Notes: a model not told the origin generated them from the sequence alone. A DNA stretch of 64,000 nucleotides from DRPN01 sp964599235 (GCA_964599235.1 CAZRDX010000018.1:62001-126000); one strand, 5' to 3'; shown: positions 18,146-27,670, counted from the stretch's first letter. A program made the numbers and translations.

Positions 18146-18177
18146 AAGAGCGGGGAAAATTCCCCGCTCTTTTTTTT
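18146..18177 (+). terminator. Intrinsic terminator after the HEAT/DUF1080 gene
   Basis: AAGAGCGGGGAA and TTCCCCGCTCTT form a perfect 12-bp stem with a minimal AA centre, followed by a run of eight T. It lies 18 bases after the stop at 18127 and could also slow the convergent PNGase transcript. Confidence 0.92.
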
Positions 18178-18205
18178 GGTCTCAACTCCTCAGTATCGAC
18201 CAAAC

Positions 18206-20506
18206 TTATCGTTTCACCACGATCTTGCGAAGAGCACTGCGTCCTCCGGAAATGATCCCTATGAACCAGACACCCGAGGGCCTTTGCGACATGTCCAGGA
18301 GGAAGGATGATAGAGAAACGTTGTCTCCGAAATGGTATTGTGCCAGGATCCTTCCTTTTTCATCCAAAAGATAGAGAAAGATATCTTCCAGGGGTTCCTC
18401 GCACAGAAAATGGAGGTAGTCGCTCACCGGATTGGGCCATACCTCAAGAGGGAGTGACGCGCTTTCCCGGAAGGGCTCCGGTCCCTCAGGGATATGGGTC
18501 ACAAATTGGTGGGAAAAGACAACCACATTGGCAGATACGGTAAAAATGGGATTGAAACCATCCTTGCAGTCGGGGCAGGTGGTCCCGGAGATACAATCAG
18601 GATTGTGAGGATGGCACTGATCTACATAACGTGGATCGAAAGTATAGGTGATATGAAGGGTATCCTCCTCTTTTTTCTCTGAGAGGTCGTACCTGTACAA
18701 ACGAGCGATGGAACCGGGACACCAGCCGGCCCTGTCGTAATACCATGTACCATGCTGGCCCGTACAGCCGTCGGGATTAGGATCGCATCGTTGCCAGAGA
18801 TCTTGTGTAAGTCGCTGTCCGCTGACATCGAGATAGTTGACAGCATGGTAAAATTCGGCCGCATTTTGGGAATTGTTCCTTCCCCATCCGTGGCCGGTGG
18901 TCACAAGGTCAAGGAAGAGAGCTTCCACCTGTCGGGGAAGGGGGACCTCAGCCGGTGGAACAGGCTGGAGGTTGGCAGGATCCCCGAATGGGAAGCTCCT
19001 GTTCCACAGGAGATAGACCCGGCCGTAAGGATATTGAGGCACACCGCTTTCATAGTCCATGTCGAATGTCACCTCCCAGCCACCTGTTCCCCAGGTATCG
19101 ATGGTCAGACGATACGGCACCTTCCCCTGCAGCAGTGACATGTAGTCTGTGAGATCGAGGGTGTGGTCGCATGCCACCCCGTAAGGTGTAATGTAACGAA
19201 CGATCTCGATCCAGTTGCCTGCTGGATCCATCACTTCGAGACGGGCTGTCCGGTCCCAATCGTCACAACCCCCTTCAATGGCAGGACAAGTGATCGTGAG
19301 GTGACCCGTGAGATGGGCATAACCGCCCACGAACTGGGGCAATCGCAGGGTATCGCTGTGCACGCGTCCCGGTGAAGGAAAGTTAATGAGCACATGATCG
19401 AGCCCCCGCACCTGACGTGACGGTGCATCGGGCGTGACCGTCACCACATAATCGCGTGCGGTGGCATTGCCGTTGCTGGCCCCCGCCGTAACATGCACCG
19501 TATGGGCCCCATAGTTTACGGGGGCCCATCGTGCCACGGCCACAGCCCCCTCAGATGTTACGGGGACCGGATCGCCATCGACCGTCACCTCGAACGATGA
19601 GATACGAAGCTGATCGGGATGTTCTATGGACGCATGGAACCAGAGGGGATATTCCATCAAAAGAGGCATACACACCGGTTCTGTCTCCAGAAGAGGAGAA
19701 AAGATCCGAGGATAGAAAAGGGCAAGATCGATGAGACGGAAAGTACGCACCACCGTTTGCGGATAGAGGGTGTCGTTACCTTCCACACGTGCTCGAAGCC
19801 GGACAAGCCCGCCGAGATTTCCGAACAGCACCGTGTCTCCATGCAAAGAGACAGGGCCTTCCAATCGTTCCAACGTTACCGGAAGACCTTCCGACGAACG
19901 GGGATGCACCACCAGCCGTCGGTCGCGGGTGTATTGTTCGGGGATATGCGGGAAAGATATTTGCTGATTATGACGGTAACGATCCGGCGGTTCCGTACTC
20001 TCATACAAACGCAGATCACAGGTATGCACGTTCTCACTGGTCTGGGAAACATTGGTCACGTACAGGACTTTGACATACCGTCCCTTCACAGGGCCGAAAA
20101 AGAAAGTGCGACGGGCCACGTCCTCCTCATCGAGCCAGTCGAAGATACCACTGAAGGCCGCTTCTTCCCATTTACCAGGATCATCAGAGACAAAAACGGC
20201 GAAGCTGTCGGCTCTCGTGGAGGGTGATTTCAGGTTGGGAAGATAACTGAACCCTGCCACATCGTGATCTTCTCCCAGATCGATGATGATCTCACCGGGC
20301 AAAGAATAACCTGCTGCATTGTAGAGAGCCCACCAGGTGGTGGTATCTCCGTCGAAAGCGTGGGCGGCAGGATGGTTCGTATTGTCACTGCTCACCGCCA
20401 CCACCGACCATCCTGCCGGAGGAATGGGAATGGTATCTGCGTGAAGGTAACCTGCCAACAAGAAGAGCAGCAAGAGGCAGATTGGGAGCATCTTCTTTTT
20501 CCCCAT
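18206..20506 (-). CDS. PNGase F-type peptide-N-glycosidase with F5/8 type C and T9SS sorting domains
   Basis: Secreted amidase predicted to release N-linked glycans from glycoproteins. A signal peptide is followed by an F5/8 type C-like sugar-binding module (residues about 30-170), a beta-sandwich linker region, the PNGase F two-domain core (about 365-670) and a Por-type C-terminal sorting domain (from about 685, LPLEVWPNPVSDYLHF). Matches to Elizabethkingia PNGase F include GCDDWDR (its Asp60 corresponds to D418), RYITPYGV, NAAEFYH (its Glu206 corresponds to E551) and YYDRAGWCPGS. At the position of PNGase F Glu118 this protein has Asp470 (TIDTW instead of TETW). It lies just downstream of a SusCD pair in the same direction, but a terminator separates them. 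Surface display fits a role in stripping glycans for SusCD import. Confidence 0.9.
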   Translation of the reverse strand: MGKKKMLPICLLLLFLLAGYLHADTIPIPPAGWSVVAVSSDNTNHPAAHAFDGDTTTWWALYNAAGYSLPGEIIIDLGEDHDVAGFSYLPNLKSPSTRADSFAVFVSDDPGKWEEAAFSGIFDWLDEEDVARRTFFFGPVKGRYVKVLYVTNVSQTSENVHTCDLRLYESTEPPDRYRHNQQISFPHIPEQYTRDRRLVVHPRSSEGLPVTLERLEGPVSLHGDTVLFGNLGGLVRLRARVEGNDTLYPQTVVRTFRLIDLALFYPRIFSPLLETEPVCMPLLMEYPLWFHASIEHPDQLRISSFEVTVDGDPVPVTSEGAVAVARWAPVNYGAHTVHVTAGASNGNATARDYVVTVTPDAPSRQVRGLDHVLINFPSPGRVHSDTLRLPQFVGGYAHLTGHLTITCPAIEGGCDDWDRTARLEVMDPAGNWIEIVRYITPYGVACDHTLDLTDYMSLLQGKVPYRLTIDTWGTGGWEVTFDMDYESGVPQYPYGRVYLLWNRSFPFGDPANLQPVPPAEVPLPRQVEALFLDLVTTGHGWGRNNSQNAAEFYHAVNYLDVSGQRLTQDLWQRCDPNPDGCTGQHGTWYYDRAGWCPGSIARLYRYDLSEKKEEDTLHITYTFDPRYVDQCHPHNPDCISGTTCPDCKDGFNPIFTVSANVVVFSHQFVTHIPEGPEPFRESASLPLEVWPNPVSDYLHFLCEEPLEDIFLYLLDEKGRILAQYHFGDNVSLSSFLLDMSQRPSGVWFIGIISGGRSALRKIVVKR

Positions 20507-20545
20507 CGGATAAGTATTTCATTGAGCAAGAAAAACAAGAAAAAG

Positions 20546-20578
20546 AAAAAGGGGGATGGCACAGCATCCCCCTTTTTT
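20546..20578 (-). terminator. Intrinsic terminator after SusD (possibly bidirectional)
   Basis: GGGGGATG and CATCCCCC pair over a six-base loop and are flanked by A5 and T6 runs, so the structure works on either strand. It sits between the SusD stop (20594) and the PNGase start (20506) and is most useful for the minus-strand SusCD transcript. Confidence 0.88.
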
Positions 20579-20593
20579 ACCGATAAGCGATCT

Positions 20594-22210
20594 CTACGGT
20601 TCAGGGTAGACCGGTGGGTTGACATCCCAGAAGATCCGCACATTGAGGTCGTCTTTGTCTTTAACTTCCTCGTAATGGGCAGCATTGAGCTTTTTCTCCG
20701 ACTCGGGATAGAGCCAGCGTACGGGAGGCCAGTTCTGGCCGCTCTGGGTATCTTTCATGAAGTAAAAGACCGGTTTGTCGAGGCGGCGCACCTCGGCCCA
20801 TGTCTGGGGCATACCTCCCAGGCCGCTGTTGATCCATTTTTGCTCGGCGATGAGCGTAAGTTTGGCATCCTCGTCCGCGGCAGCATCCCAAGCGGCCCCC
20901 AGATCGGACAGATACTGCGAGACACTGTCGGCGTTCATGGGGATAGGATCGCGATAATCACCGGTGGCGTTGATACGGTAATAGAACTCGATCGACTGCT
21001 GGGTCCCTTGGAGCAGGGCGGCTCTGGCCAAAGCATCCTGACCACCCCGCAACAACACCTCTGCCTTGATGAAGCTCACTTCGGCAGCCGAGATCACAAA
21101 ACCAGGGAAATAGTGGTTACGCATGAAGGTGGAGGTATCGTAACGCGCCACCAGACCATCGGAAGCCTGCTGGTTCTGCACCGAGGCGTCATCCAGGGGG
21201 TTCATCCCCACATAGACCCCATTCTTGTTGGGATCAAAGGTGATCACCAGACGCGGGTCGTGGTGTTTCACCATATGATCGACCATGGCATAAGGAGCGA
21301 TATCATACTGTCCCCACGTAGCCATGGCCTGCCAGATCCCGCCGTGCATGCTGGAAGTGGTGGCATAAAGATCGGGGCCTCCGGCATCCAGCATGATGTT
21401 CTCATCGTTGTTATCTATCACGGGATAGACATCGGGCTTCGTGAGGATCTCGGTGATCTCCTGCTGCACCCGGGCCTGGAATTCGGGAACTGCCGACACC
21501 CGCAACAACATGCGCAGACGCAGTGAGTTGGCATACTTCTTCCAGAGGGTGATGTCACCGTCGTTCAGATAGTCTTTCTTGGCAAAGAGCGAAGCATAGA
21601 AGGAGGGCACCTCAAGGCTGTTGAGCTCCTCCGCGATCTTCTTGAGATCGTCGAGGATGGCGTTGTAGATATCCTCCGCCTTGTCATAGGGAGGCAGCGA
21701 AGCGTTGAGGTCTCCCGTCTCCCTTACCATCCCTGCCTTCGACCAGGGGATATCACCGTAGATGTCCACCACCTGCTCGGTCTGGTCGTAAAAGAAGATG
21801 GTAGCGGCCAGCATGAAGATGCGATAATCCGACTTGTCCTGGTCGCTGAGCTCGTCATAGAGCTTCTGCATCACACGGTACTGGGTCATGACACCATTGT
21901 AATACTGGTTCCACCGCCATTCCATGGCAGCTGCCGGGGGAATGTACTGGTCTTTGCCATTGAACCAACCCATCACCTGGGTATAATGCCCCATGGTAGG
22001 CTGTTCCACCACGAAGAACCTCCAATACCAGGGCATCACAACATCATTGGCGCTTTTCAGCACACCTGTAAAGAAATTGTCGACGGTGGCCACACTGGTC
22101 TTCTGCGGGTTGGGATACAGCTCGGCCAGCCGGTCATCGCTGCAACCGCTGAACAGCAGCACAACGGTCGCCACGAAGGTCATCAGGGAATATTTTTTGA
22201 CACTTTTCAT
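20594..22210 (-). CDS. SusD/RagB-family surface glycan-binding lipoprotein (SusD-like_2 type)
   Basis: Outer-membrane surface lipoprotein that captures oligosaccharide for the partner SusC. The lipobox is LLFSGC followed by SDD, the acidic stretch that directs surface exposure in Bacteroidota. The helical TPR scaffold is visible in QVVDIYGDIPWSKAG (the conserved DIYGDIP block), LWKKYANSLRLRMLLR and FVISAAEVSFIKAEVLLRGG. The C-terminus PVRWLYPESEKKLN is typical. These blocks, and the length near 540 residues, fit the SusD-like_2 (PF12771) group rather than the starch-type SusD. It starts 21 bases after the SusC stop, and the two genes form one operon. The start is set at the second ATG (MKSVKK), which gives a standard signal peptide; the frame opens two codons earlier. 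Confidence 0.92.
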   Translation of the reverse strand: MKSVKKYSLMTFVATVVLLFSGCSDDRLAELYPNPQKTSVATVDNFFTGVLKSANDVVMPWYWRFFVVEQPTMGHYTQVMGWFNGKDQYIPPAAAMEWRWNQYYNGVMTQYRVMQKLYDELSDQDKSDYRIFMLAATIFFYDQTEQVVDIYGDIPWSKAGMVRETGDLNASLPPYDKAEDIYNAILDDLKKIAEELNSLEVPSFYASLFAKKDYLNDGDITLWKKYANSLRLRMLLRVSAVPEFQARVQQEITEILTKPDVYPVIDNNDENIMLDAGGPDLYATTSSMHGGIWQAMATWGQYDIAPYAMVDHMVKHHDPRLVITFDPNKNGVYVGMNPLDDASVQNQQASDGLVARYDTSTFMRNHYFPGFVISAAEVSFIKAEVLLRGGQDALARAALLQGTQQSIEFYYRINATGDYRDPIPMNADSVSQYLSDLGAAWDAAADEDAKLTLIAEQKWINSGLGGMPQTWAEVRRLDKPVFYFMKDTQSGQNWPPVRWLYPESEKKLNAAHYEEVKDKDDLNVRIFWDVNPPVYPEP

Positions 22211-22231
22211 GATCAATCGTTTTTGTCAACA

Positions 22232-25200
22232 TTAGAAACTGGTACGGATAGAAAATCCAATGCTGCGTTCAGCGGAAGTAGAACCGCCCACGACGGCTGC
22301 ATTGACCCAGTTGGTCCCAAGCGTCGTCTCAGCATCGAAATCCTTGAAGGTGCGATAGATGTAGAAGAGGTTGTAACCTGTGATCGACACACGGATGTTC
22401 TGGAATCCGAGCTTGCTCACGAGCGTTTTGGGCAGGTTGTAACCCAACGACATCTCACGCATCTTGACGTAGTCGTTCTTCCTGACAGCATCATCATAAC
22501 GGCTGTAAGGAATCCCCCAAGCGGGGTTGGCACCCCAGGTGAAGGTGTTCATGTAATAGGTAGCTGCATCGACGATGATATCGTTGGGCGAACCATCGCT
22601 GGATTTGACACCGGGAAGGATCAGGCCGTCATGGAAAACACGTTCACCGTTGGGGCCATGATCCTGATCGGTGGCGATCTTCTGGTTGGTCGCCGGATCG
22701 ATGTAATAGGAAATGCCGCCGTGTTCCTTGTCACGGTATTTGAGGGTCTCCTCAAACATACCGGCTCCTTTCATGTACTGACTCGGCAAAGATACGATCG
22801 ACCCACCGAAGCGGTAGTCGATGCCAAAATCGAGGAAAATGCCCTTGTAGTCAAAATAGCTTCCGATACCTCCCACGATCTTGGGTGTGGCATTCCCCAC
22901 TTTCTTCATCTCGCTGAAATCGATCTCATAGAGACCATCGGGATCGTTGACGATGTAGTTGCCGTTCTCGTCACGTTTGGGGAGGTAGACCAGGATGTCA
23001 CCCATGGGTTCACCCGGTTCCGAGACGATAAGGGCTGCACCTGCATCGATGTTGCGATGGGTCAGACGGTCGACCCCTTCCATCAGGCGGACCACCTTGT
23101 TGCGGTTGATCGCGAAGTTGCCGCGCACCGTCCACTCCATGTCCTTGCTCATCAGCGGAGAACCATACATGCTGAACTCATAGCCGTGGTTGGAAAGCTC
23201 ACCCACGTTGGTAAGCATCCGTCCTGCCCCCACTGTCGGAGGAACGGTAAGCCACAGGATCTGATCGCTGATCTGGTTGTTGTAATAGGTGAACTCAAAA
23301 CCCAGCCGGTTCTGGAAGAACTTCATCTCAAGACCGGTCTCGAACTCAGCCTTTTTCTCGGGACGGATCTTGTCATTGCCGTAGCTGCTTGAGACAGTGT
23401 TGTAGACAATCCCGTTGATGTTGCCCTGGTTGTAGGCGTTGTTGGCAGCATACATGGGCGGAGCGTTCCCCACGATCCCGTAAGAGACACGGAACTTACC
23501 GTAGTTAATCACATCCGGCAAAGTAAAGGCATCCGAGAAGATGAAACTGGCATTCATCGAAGGATAGAAGAAGGTATTGCTTCCCGGAGGAAGGGTGGAT
23601 GAGGATTCATTACGGCCGGTGAACTCCACGAAAGCATAATCACGGAAACTGAGGCTGGCCGTACCCAACCAGGCATAGCGCAACAGTTCGGAATAAGAAC
23701 CGTAACCATTACGTGTGCCGGTGTTCACCGAAGCATTGAGCGAGAACCAGTTCTCCGAACTCAATCCTCCACGTGTTCCTGCAGAGATGTAAGTGGTGTA
23801 TTCATGACGACCCTGGAAGCCGGCATTCACGATCAGATGGAAATCATCCCCCAACTTTTTGTTGAGCGACAGGAGAGCATCTCCGTACAGTCTGCCGTAT
23901 TTGTCGTCTCTCATGCTGAAACCACCGGAATTGCCTATAGCAAGAGGATATTTGTTGTGGTTGCGCTGTTCCGTATGCATGAAGGTGTAATCCTCTGCTA
24001 CACGTCCACGGAACGAAAGCCAGTCGGTGAGCTCCCATCGCATCGTGGCGCTGCTGATGAGGCGGTTGGTATACTCCTCGTTGAGGTCACGCAAAGTCCG
24101 CCAGAAGAAATCGAGCAATGCCGTAGCTCTCAGGCGGTACTGCAGATTCTCTTCCGGAGTGGCACTGGGCTGGTTGCCCACGCGGAAATAATAGTTCTTG
24201 GAAGTCTTGTAGTTGTCCAGATACCACTGCATGTCATCGAACCGGCTAAAGAAACCTCCGTAGTTATTGGTGATACGGTCGATCTTGTAAGGCCGGTTCC
24301 GGACGTACTGGTTCACATAGTTCATGGTGATGTCCACCGTCAGACGTTTAGACAGTTGCAGAGTGGTATTGAGGTTGAAAGTGTTCTTGTTGGTATGTCC
24401 TCCGCGCTGCACACCCCGGTAATCAAGACGGGTGTAAGAAAAGCGGAAGTTACCGAAATCCCCGGCCTTGCTGAAGGCGATATTGGCCTCCGAGTTGAAA
24501 CCGGTGCGGAACATCTCTTTCCAGTTGTCGGGCTGGGCAACATATGGATGCATTTTGTTATCCCAGCCGATCACCATACGGCCGTCGAACTTGGGACCGA
24601 ACTGAGCATAGGAACGGTAGATGGGACGCGGGGTCTCCGGAGTACCGTCGTGATCGAGGTCCTCGTACACCCAGCCATCTTCATCGGCACCGAAATAGGT
24701 CTGGTTGATCTCACGAGTATACCCCGGACCGTATTCGTTCTGGAAAGGCGGTGTAAAAGCAGGTGTGAGATTCAGGTAACGGTAATTGAAGTCGATGCCC
24801 ACACCTTTGGTATGACGGCCTTTCTTGGTTTCGATAACGATCACCCCGTTGGCGGCTTCCGATCCGTAGAGAGCCGAGGCGGAGGCCCCTTTCAGTACCG
24901 AGATGCTGGCGATGTCCTCAGGGTTGATGTCCAGAAGACCGTTGCCTCGGATACGCTGATCGCCCCAGTAGCTGGTGTTGTTGGCTTCGCCGTTGCGGAT
25001 GGGGACACCGTCGACGATGATCAGGGGTTGACTGCTAAAGTTGATCGAGTTGAGCCCCCGGACATTGATGGTCACGGCACTGGTAGGACCGCCCGGCGCT
25101 GTCTGGATTCGCACACCGGCCGCCTTCCCATACATGGCCGAACCAAAGTTGGTAGCTCCCGACTGTACGATCTCATCAGCATTGATGGTACTGACCGCAT

Positions 25201-25564
25201 ATCCAAGAGCTTTCTCTTGCCGCTTGATCCCCAAAGCGGTCACCACCACCTCACCTACCTGCTCCGTTTTTTCGGTGAGCTGGACGTCGATCACATTCGA
25301 CGAGCCGATCGGCACCTCCTTGGTCTCCATCCCTACAAAAGAGAAATGAAGCACCTTGGCACCGGCAGGCACTTTGATGGAATACTTGCCGTTGGCGTCC
25401 GTAATGGCCCCAACGCTCGTACCTTTCACGAGAACAGTCACCCCCGGTATGGGAGAACCATCCTTCGCTGAGGTCACCGTGCCGGTGATCACCCGCTCCT
25501 GGGCGTACACACCGGCCATTACTGCCAGCAAAAGCAGTAGAGACACGAAAAATTTACGCTTCAT
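22232..25564 (-). CDS. SusC/RagA-family TonB-linked outer membrane transporter
   Basis: TonB-dependent porin of the SusC type that imports oligosaccharides. Domain order: signal peptide (FVSLLLLLAVMAGVYAQ), carboxypeptidase D-like regulatory domain (residues about 22-100, VLVKGTSVGAITDANGKYSI), TonB box region (EVVVTALGIKRQEKALGYAV), plug with GSEAANGVIVIETKKG, and a 22-strand barrel ending in SIGFSIRTSF. Length 1110 is normal. It lacks an STN domain, so it is probably not coupled to a FecR/sigma system. It is cotranscribed with the SusD gene downstream. The 260 bases upstream contain three copies of AATCGTTTAA (two of them as an inverted pair in part) that may be regulatory. The glycan imported is unknown, although the nearby PNGase suggests N-glycans. 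Confidence 0.95.
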   Translation of the reverse strand: MKRKFFVSLLLLLAVMAGVYAQERVITGTVTSAKDGSPIPGVTVLVKGTSVGAITDANGKYSIKVPAGAKVLHFSFVGMETKEVPIGSSNVIDVQLTEKTEQVGEVVVTALGIKRQEKALGYAVSTINADEIVQSGATNFGSAMYGKAAGVRIQTAPGGPTSAVTINVRGLNSINFSSQPLIIVDGVPIRNGEANNTSYWGDQRIRGNGLLDINPEDIASISVLKGASASALYGSEAANGVIVIETKKGRHTKGVGIDFNYRYLNLTPAFTPPFQNEYGPGYTREINQTYFGADEDGWVYEDLDHDGTPETPRPIYRSYAQFGPKFDGRMVIGWDNKMHPYVAQPDNWKEMFRTGFNSEANIAFSKAGDFGNFRFSYTRLDYRGVQRGGHTNKNTFNLNTTLQLSKRLTVDITMNYVNQYVRNRPYKIDRITNNYGGFFSRFDDMQWYLDNYKTSKNYYFRVGNQPSATPEENLQYRLRATALLDFFWRTLRDLNEEYTNRLISSATMRWELTDWLSFRGRVAEDYTFMHTEQRNHNKYPLAIGNSGGFSMRDDKYGRLYGDALLSLNKKLGDDFHLIVNAGFQGRHEYTTYISAGTRGGLSSENWFSLNASVNTGTRNGYGSYSELLRYAWLGTASLSFRDYAFVEFTGRNESSSTLPPGSNTFFYPSMNASFIFSDAFTLPDVINYGKFRVSYGIVGNAPPMYAANNAYNQGNINGIVYNTVSSSYGNDKIRPEKKAEFETGLEMKFFQNRLGFEFTYYNNQISDQILWLTVPPTVGAGRMLTNVGELSNHGYEFSMYGSPLMSKDMEWTVRGNFAINRNKVVRLMEGVDRLTHRNIDAGAALIVSEPGEPMGDILVYLPKRDENGNYIVNDPDGLYEIDFSEMKKVGNATPKIVGGIGSYFDYKGIFLDFGIDYRFGGSIVSLPSQYMKGAGMFEETLKYRDKEHGGISYYIDPATNQKIATDQDHGPNGERVFHDGLILPGVKSSDGSPNDIIVDAATYYMNTFTWGANPAWGIPYSRYDDAVRKNDYVKMREMSLGYNLPKTLVSKLGFQNIRVSITGYNLFYIYRTFKDFDAETTLGTNWVNAAVVGGSTSAERSIGFSIRTSF

Positions 25565-25977
25565 TGGTATTAGGTTTAGGTTTGAAAAATGAAGAATTCA
25601 TTTAATCGTTTAAATTCCTTTTCAAACGATTGAGATATAGGGTACACAAAAATTATCAAAGAACCAACCTGAATATAAACACCAAATCAGAATACCATTC
25701 CGTGCATTCTAAGTGCAATATTATCTGAATTTCCAAATACTTCCAAAATCTAAATCGTTTAACTACTTCACCTGTATCTAATTTAAAACTATTCTAAATA
25801 AATAGCACTGTCAATTATTGCATATCAATGCATTACACTCCCTTCGATCTTTCGCAAACACTTGCCAGTCGTTTCATCAGGATCCCATACACCCAAAAAA
25901 AGGAAGGGATTTTCTTTCGTTTAAATGATTTTCCTAAAGAGGATATTCTTTATCTTTATGAGAACAAAACAGGTATC
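25565..25977. other. AT-rich divergent intergenic region between SusC and the PycTM operon
   Basis: About 410 bases, strikingly AT-rich beside GC-rich genes. It must hold the minus-strand SusC promoter and the plus-strand promoter of the next operon. No exact TAnnTTTG was found for the SusC direction. For the plus strand TATCTTTA (25950-25957 region) is one mismatch from the -7 element and about 20 bases before the ATG at 25978. A reading frame in phase with the PycTM gene continues upstream to 25828 but has intergenic base composition and is probably not translated. Confidence 0.6.
25604..25762. repeat. Three copies of AATCGTTTAA upstream of SusC
   Basis: AATCGTTTAA occurs at 25604-25613 and 25753-25762 on the plus strand, and the core AAACGATT at 25624-25631 on the opposite strand. 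The first two form an inverted repeat of 8-base arms (AATCGTTT / AAACGATT) over a 12-base centre. Position 40-200 bases before the SusC start fits a transcription-factor site. Confidence 0.5.
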
Positions 25978-26544
25978 ATGAACGAAATAGAAGTTTCCTT
26001 ACCCAGGAAGTACGCCAAGGGGGGTGGCAAGGAAACCCTGTTCCGGGTGACCATCCGGGGCCAGATCGCCCTGATCGGCATCATGGACAGCAAAGCCAAC
26101 CTGATCATCAGCATCAACACCCTTCTCATCACGGGGGTGCTGGGTTTTCTCTCCGGGTCGGCCTTTTTCTGGAACAACAGCCGTCTACACAGTCTCTCCG
26201 ACCACATCCCTTTCCTGATCTTCCTGATCTTCTCGCTGGCAGCCATCACCTTTGCCATCCTGGCCACCCGCACCGACCTCCACCTCGACAAGTTCCTCGT
26301 GATGCAAAGCCCCCTGCAGTTCTCCCTCACCCATCACAAGAAGGTACCCATCGGGGACTATCTGAAATATGTTGAGGAGATGCTCGCCTCCAACGACATG
26401 ATCTACGAGAACCTGAGCGTCGACCTCTACTTCCTCAGCCGGGTCATCTCACGCAAAACAAGGTTCCTCAACCTGTCCTACCTCCTTTTCCTCATCGGGC
26501 TCATCCTCGGCATCACCCTGTTCATCATCAAGATCTTAATCTGA
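25978..26544 (+). CDS. Stand-alone Pycsar-effector-type membrane protein (PycTM / DUF5706 domain)
   Basis: Small inner-membrane protein of 188 residues. The block IALIGIMDSKANLIISINT, followed by LLITGVLG, matches the core of the DUF5706 or PycTM family (IxLSxIADRKANILLSIN in relatives), and the C-terminal part NLSVDLYFLSRVISRKTR followed by a last hydrophobic helix matches its second block. About three membrane segments are visible (near residues 41-65, 78-97 and 166-186). In Pycsar antiphage systems this domain is the effector that depolarises the membrane after binding cUMP or cCMP made by a neighbouring cyclase; no cyclase is present here. Start: the ATG at 25978 coincides with the change from AT-rich to GC-rich sequence; an upstream ATG at 25828 is possible. 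It is 15 bases from the next gene. Confidence 0.72.
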   Translation: MNEIEVSLPRKYAKGGGKETLFRVTIRGQIALIGIMDSKANLIISINTLLITGVLGFLSGSAFFWNNSRLHSLSDHIPFLIFLIFSLAAITFAILATRTDLHLDKFLVMQSPLQFSLTHHKKVPIGDYLKYVEEMLASNDMIYENLSVDLYFLSRVISRKTRFLNLSYLLFLIGLILGITLFIIKILI

Positions 26545-26559
26545 ACCATCTGTTCTGCA

Positions 26560-27660
26560 ATGTATACTCATTCCCGCACCCGTTCCTCCTTTTATATCCT
26601 CACGGCCCTGTTCCTGTTTCTTTCCCTCTCCCTGCGGGCGCAGCAGCAGGAAGCGGTTGATAGTGCCGGGGTCATCGTCATCACCCCCGAAAAGGAATGG
26701 GATCTTTTCGGAAGAGACCGGCTGGTACGTCTTTCGCTCATCTACGACGGCAAACTATACCGCAGGCGCCGATACAAGCCGGAATACCAAAAGGCCATCC
26801 TGCGCATCCAGCTGGAGGACAGTTCCTGGGTCGAGAAACCTGTGAAGATCAAAGCACGGGGAGAGTTCCGTCGCAACTATTGTTCTTACCCGCCTTTCAA
26901 GCTCAACATCAAGAAAGCCGATTTCGACAACCCTTACCTCGACCGGACCGGGGCGATGAAGTTCGTCACCCAATGCAAAGACCCCCGGATGTACGAGACG
27001 CTGCTGCTCAAAGAATACCTTATTTATAAGATTTACAACCGGCTCACCAAGCAAAGCTTCCGGGTACGGCTGGTGGAGATGACCTATGTCGACACCACCC
27101 GCAAAAAAAGAGGAGTCTATACCAAATACGGTTTTCTCATCGAGCCGCTCAAAGGACTGACCAAACGCCTGGATGCCGTCCGTATCGAGAGCGGGGCCGT
27201 CGGGTTTACCGATATCGAACCTTTCTGCATGGCCCGGGTCGCCCTCTTTGAGTACATGATCGGCAATACCGACTGGTCGCTGACAGGCCAACACAACGTG
27301 AAGGTGATCAAACCCCTCGACATCCATCATCCCCAGGCACTCGTCATCCCGTACGATTTCGATTATTCCGGACTGGTGGATGCTCCCTACGCCATTCCGG
27401 CGGAGAACACCGGTCTGGAGAGCGTCCGTGAACGTCTCTACCGCGGCCCCTGCCTCCCCGACAGCATCACCGAACGGGCCGCAAACCTCTTCCTTCAGCG
27501 GCAAGACGAGATGGAACAGGTGATACGCAAATTCCCCTATCTCCCCGAGAAAGAAAAAAAACATATGCTCTCTTATCTGGAGGATTTTTTTGATATTCTC
27601 AAAGATCCTGTCCTGCGCAGGAACATCATCTTTTCCGATTGTCTACCTTTTCACCCTTAA
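26560..27660 (+). CDS. CotH-like secreted protein (spore-coat-kinase fold), function unknown
   Basis: Exported protein of 366 residues (signal ILTALFLFLSLSLRAQ). The order of motifs resembles the atypical kinase CotH: an early KIKARGEFRR block, TGAMKFVTQCKD, GFLIEP, then MIGNTDWSLTGQHNVKVI and a late PYDFDYSGLVDAPYA, which supplies the N, H-N and DxD-type metal and phosphate-transfer positions. CotH phosphorylates coat proteins in Bacillus; Bacteroidota homologues are uncharacterised. It lies between a PycTM-type membrane protein and an acyltransferase in a tight operon. I infer extracytoplasmic location. If CotH function is not conserved it is best called a conserved Bacteroidota protein with this motif set. 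Confidence 0.6.
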   Translation: MYTHSRTRSSFYILTALFLFLSLSLRAQQQEAVDSAGVIVITPEKEWDLFGRDRLVRLSLIYDGKLYRRRRYKPEYQKAILRIQLEDSSWVEKPVKIKARGEFRRNYCSYPPFKLNIKKADFDNPYLDRTGAMKFVTQCKDPRMYETLLLKEYLIYKIYNRLTKQSFRVRLVEMTYVDTTRKKRGVYTKYGFLIEPLKGLTKRLDAVRIESGAVGFTDIEPFCMARVALFEYMIGNTDWSLTGQHNVKVIKPLDIHHPQALVIPYDFDYSGLVDAPYAIPAENTGLESVRERLYRGPCLPDSITERAANLFLQRQDEMEQVIRKFPYLPEKEKKHMLSYLEDFFDILKDPVLRRNIIFSDCLPFHP

Positions 27661-27670
27661 CACGTTCATC

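Noticed and set aside
25828..25977. N-terminal extension of the PycTM protein by 50 residues
   Set aside because: The DNA is AT-rich like the surrounding intergenic region, and the predicted promoter lies in it; the family core starts after the ATG at 25978. Kept only as an alternative start.
25978..26544. Reading the PycTM-type protein as a complete Pycsar defence system
   Set aside because: No pyrimidine cyclase gene is adjacent and the neighbours are CotH-like and acyltransferase genes, so defence function is not supported here.
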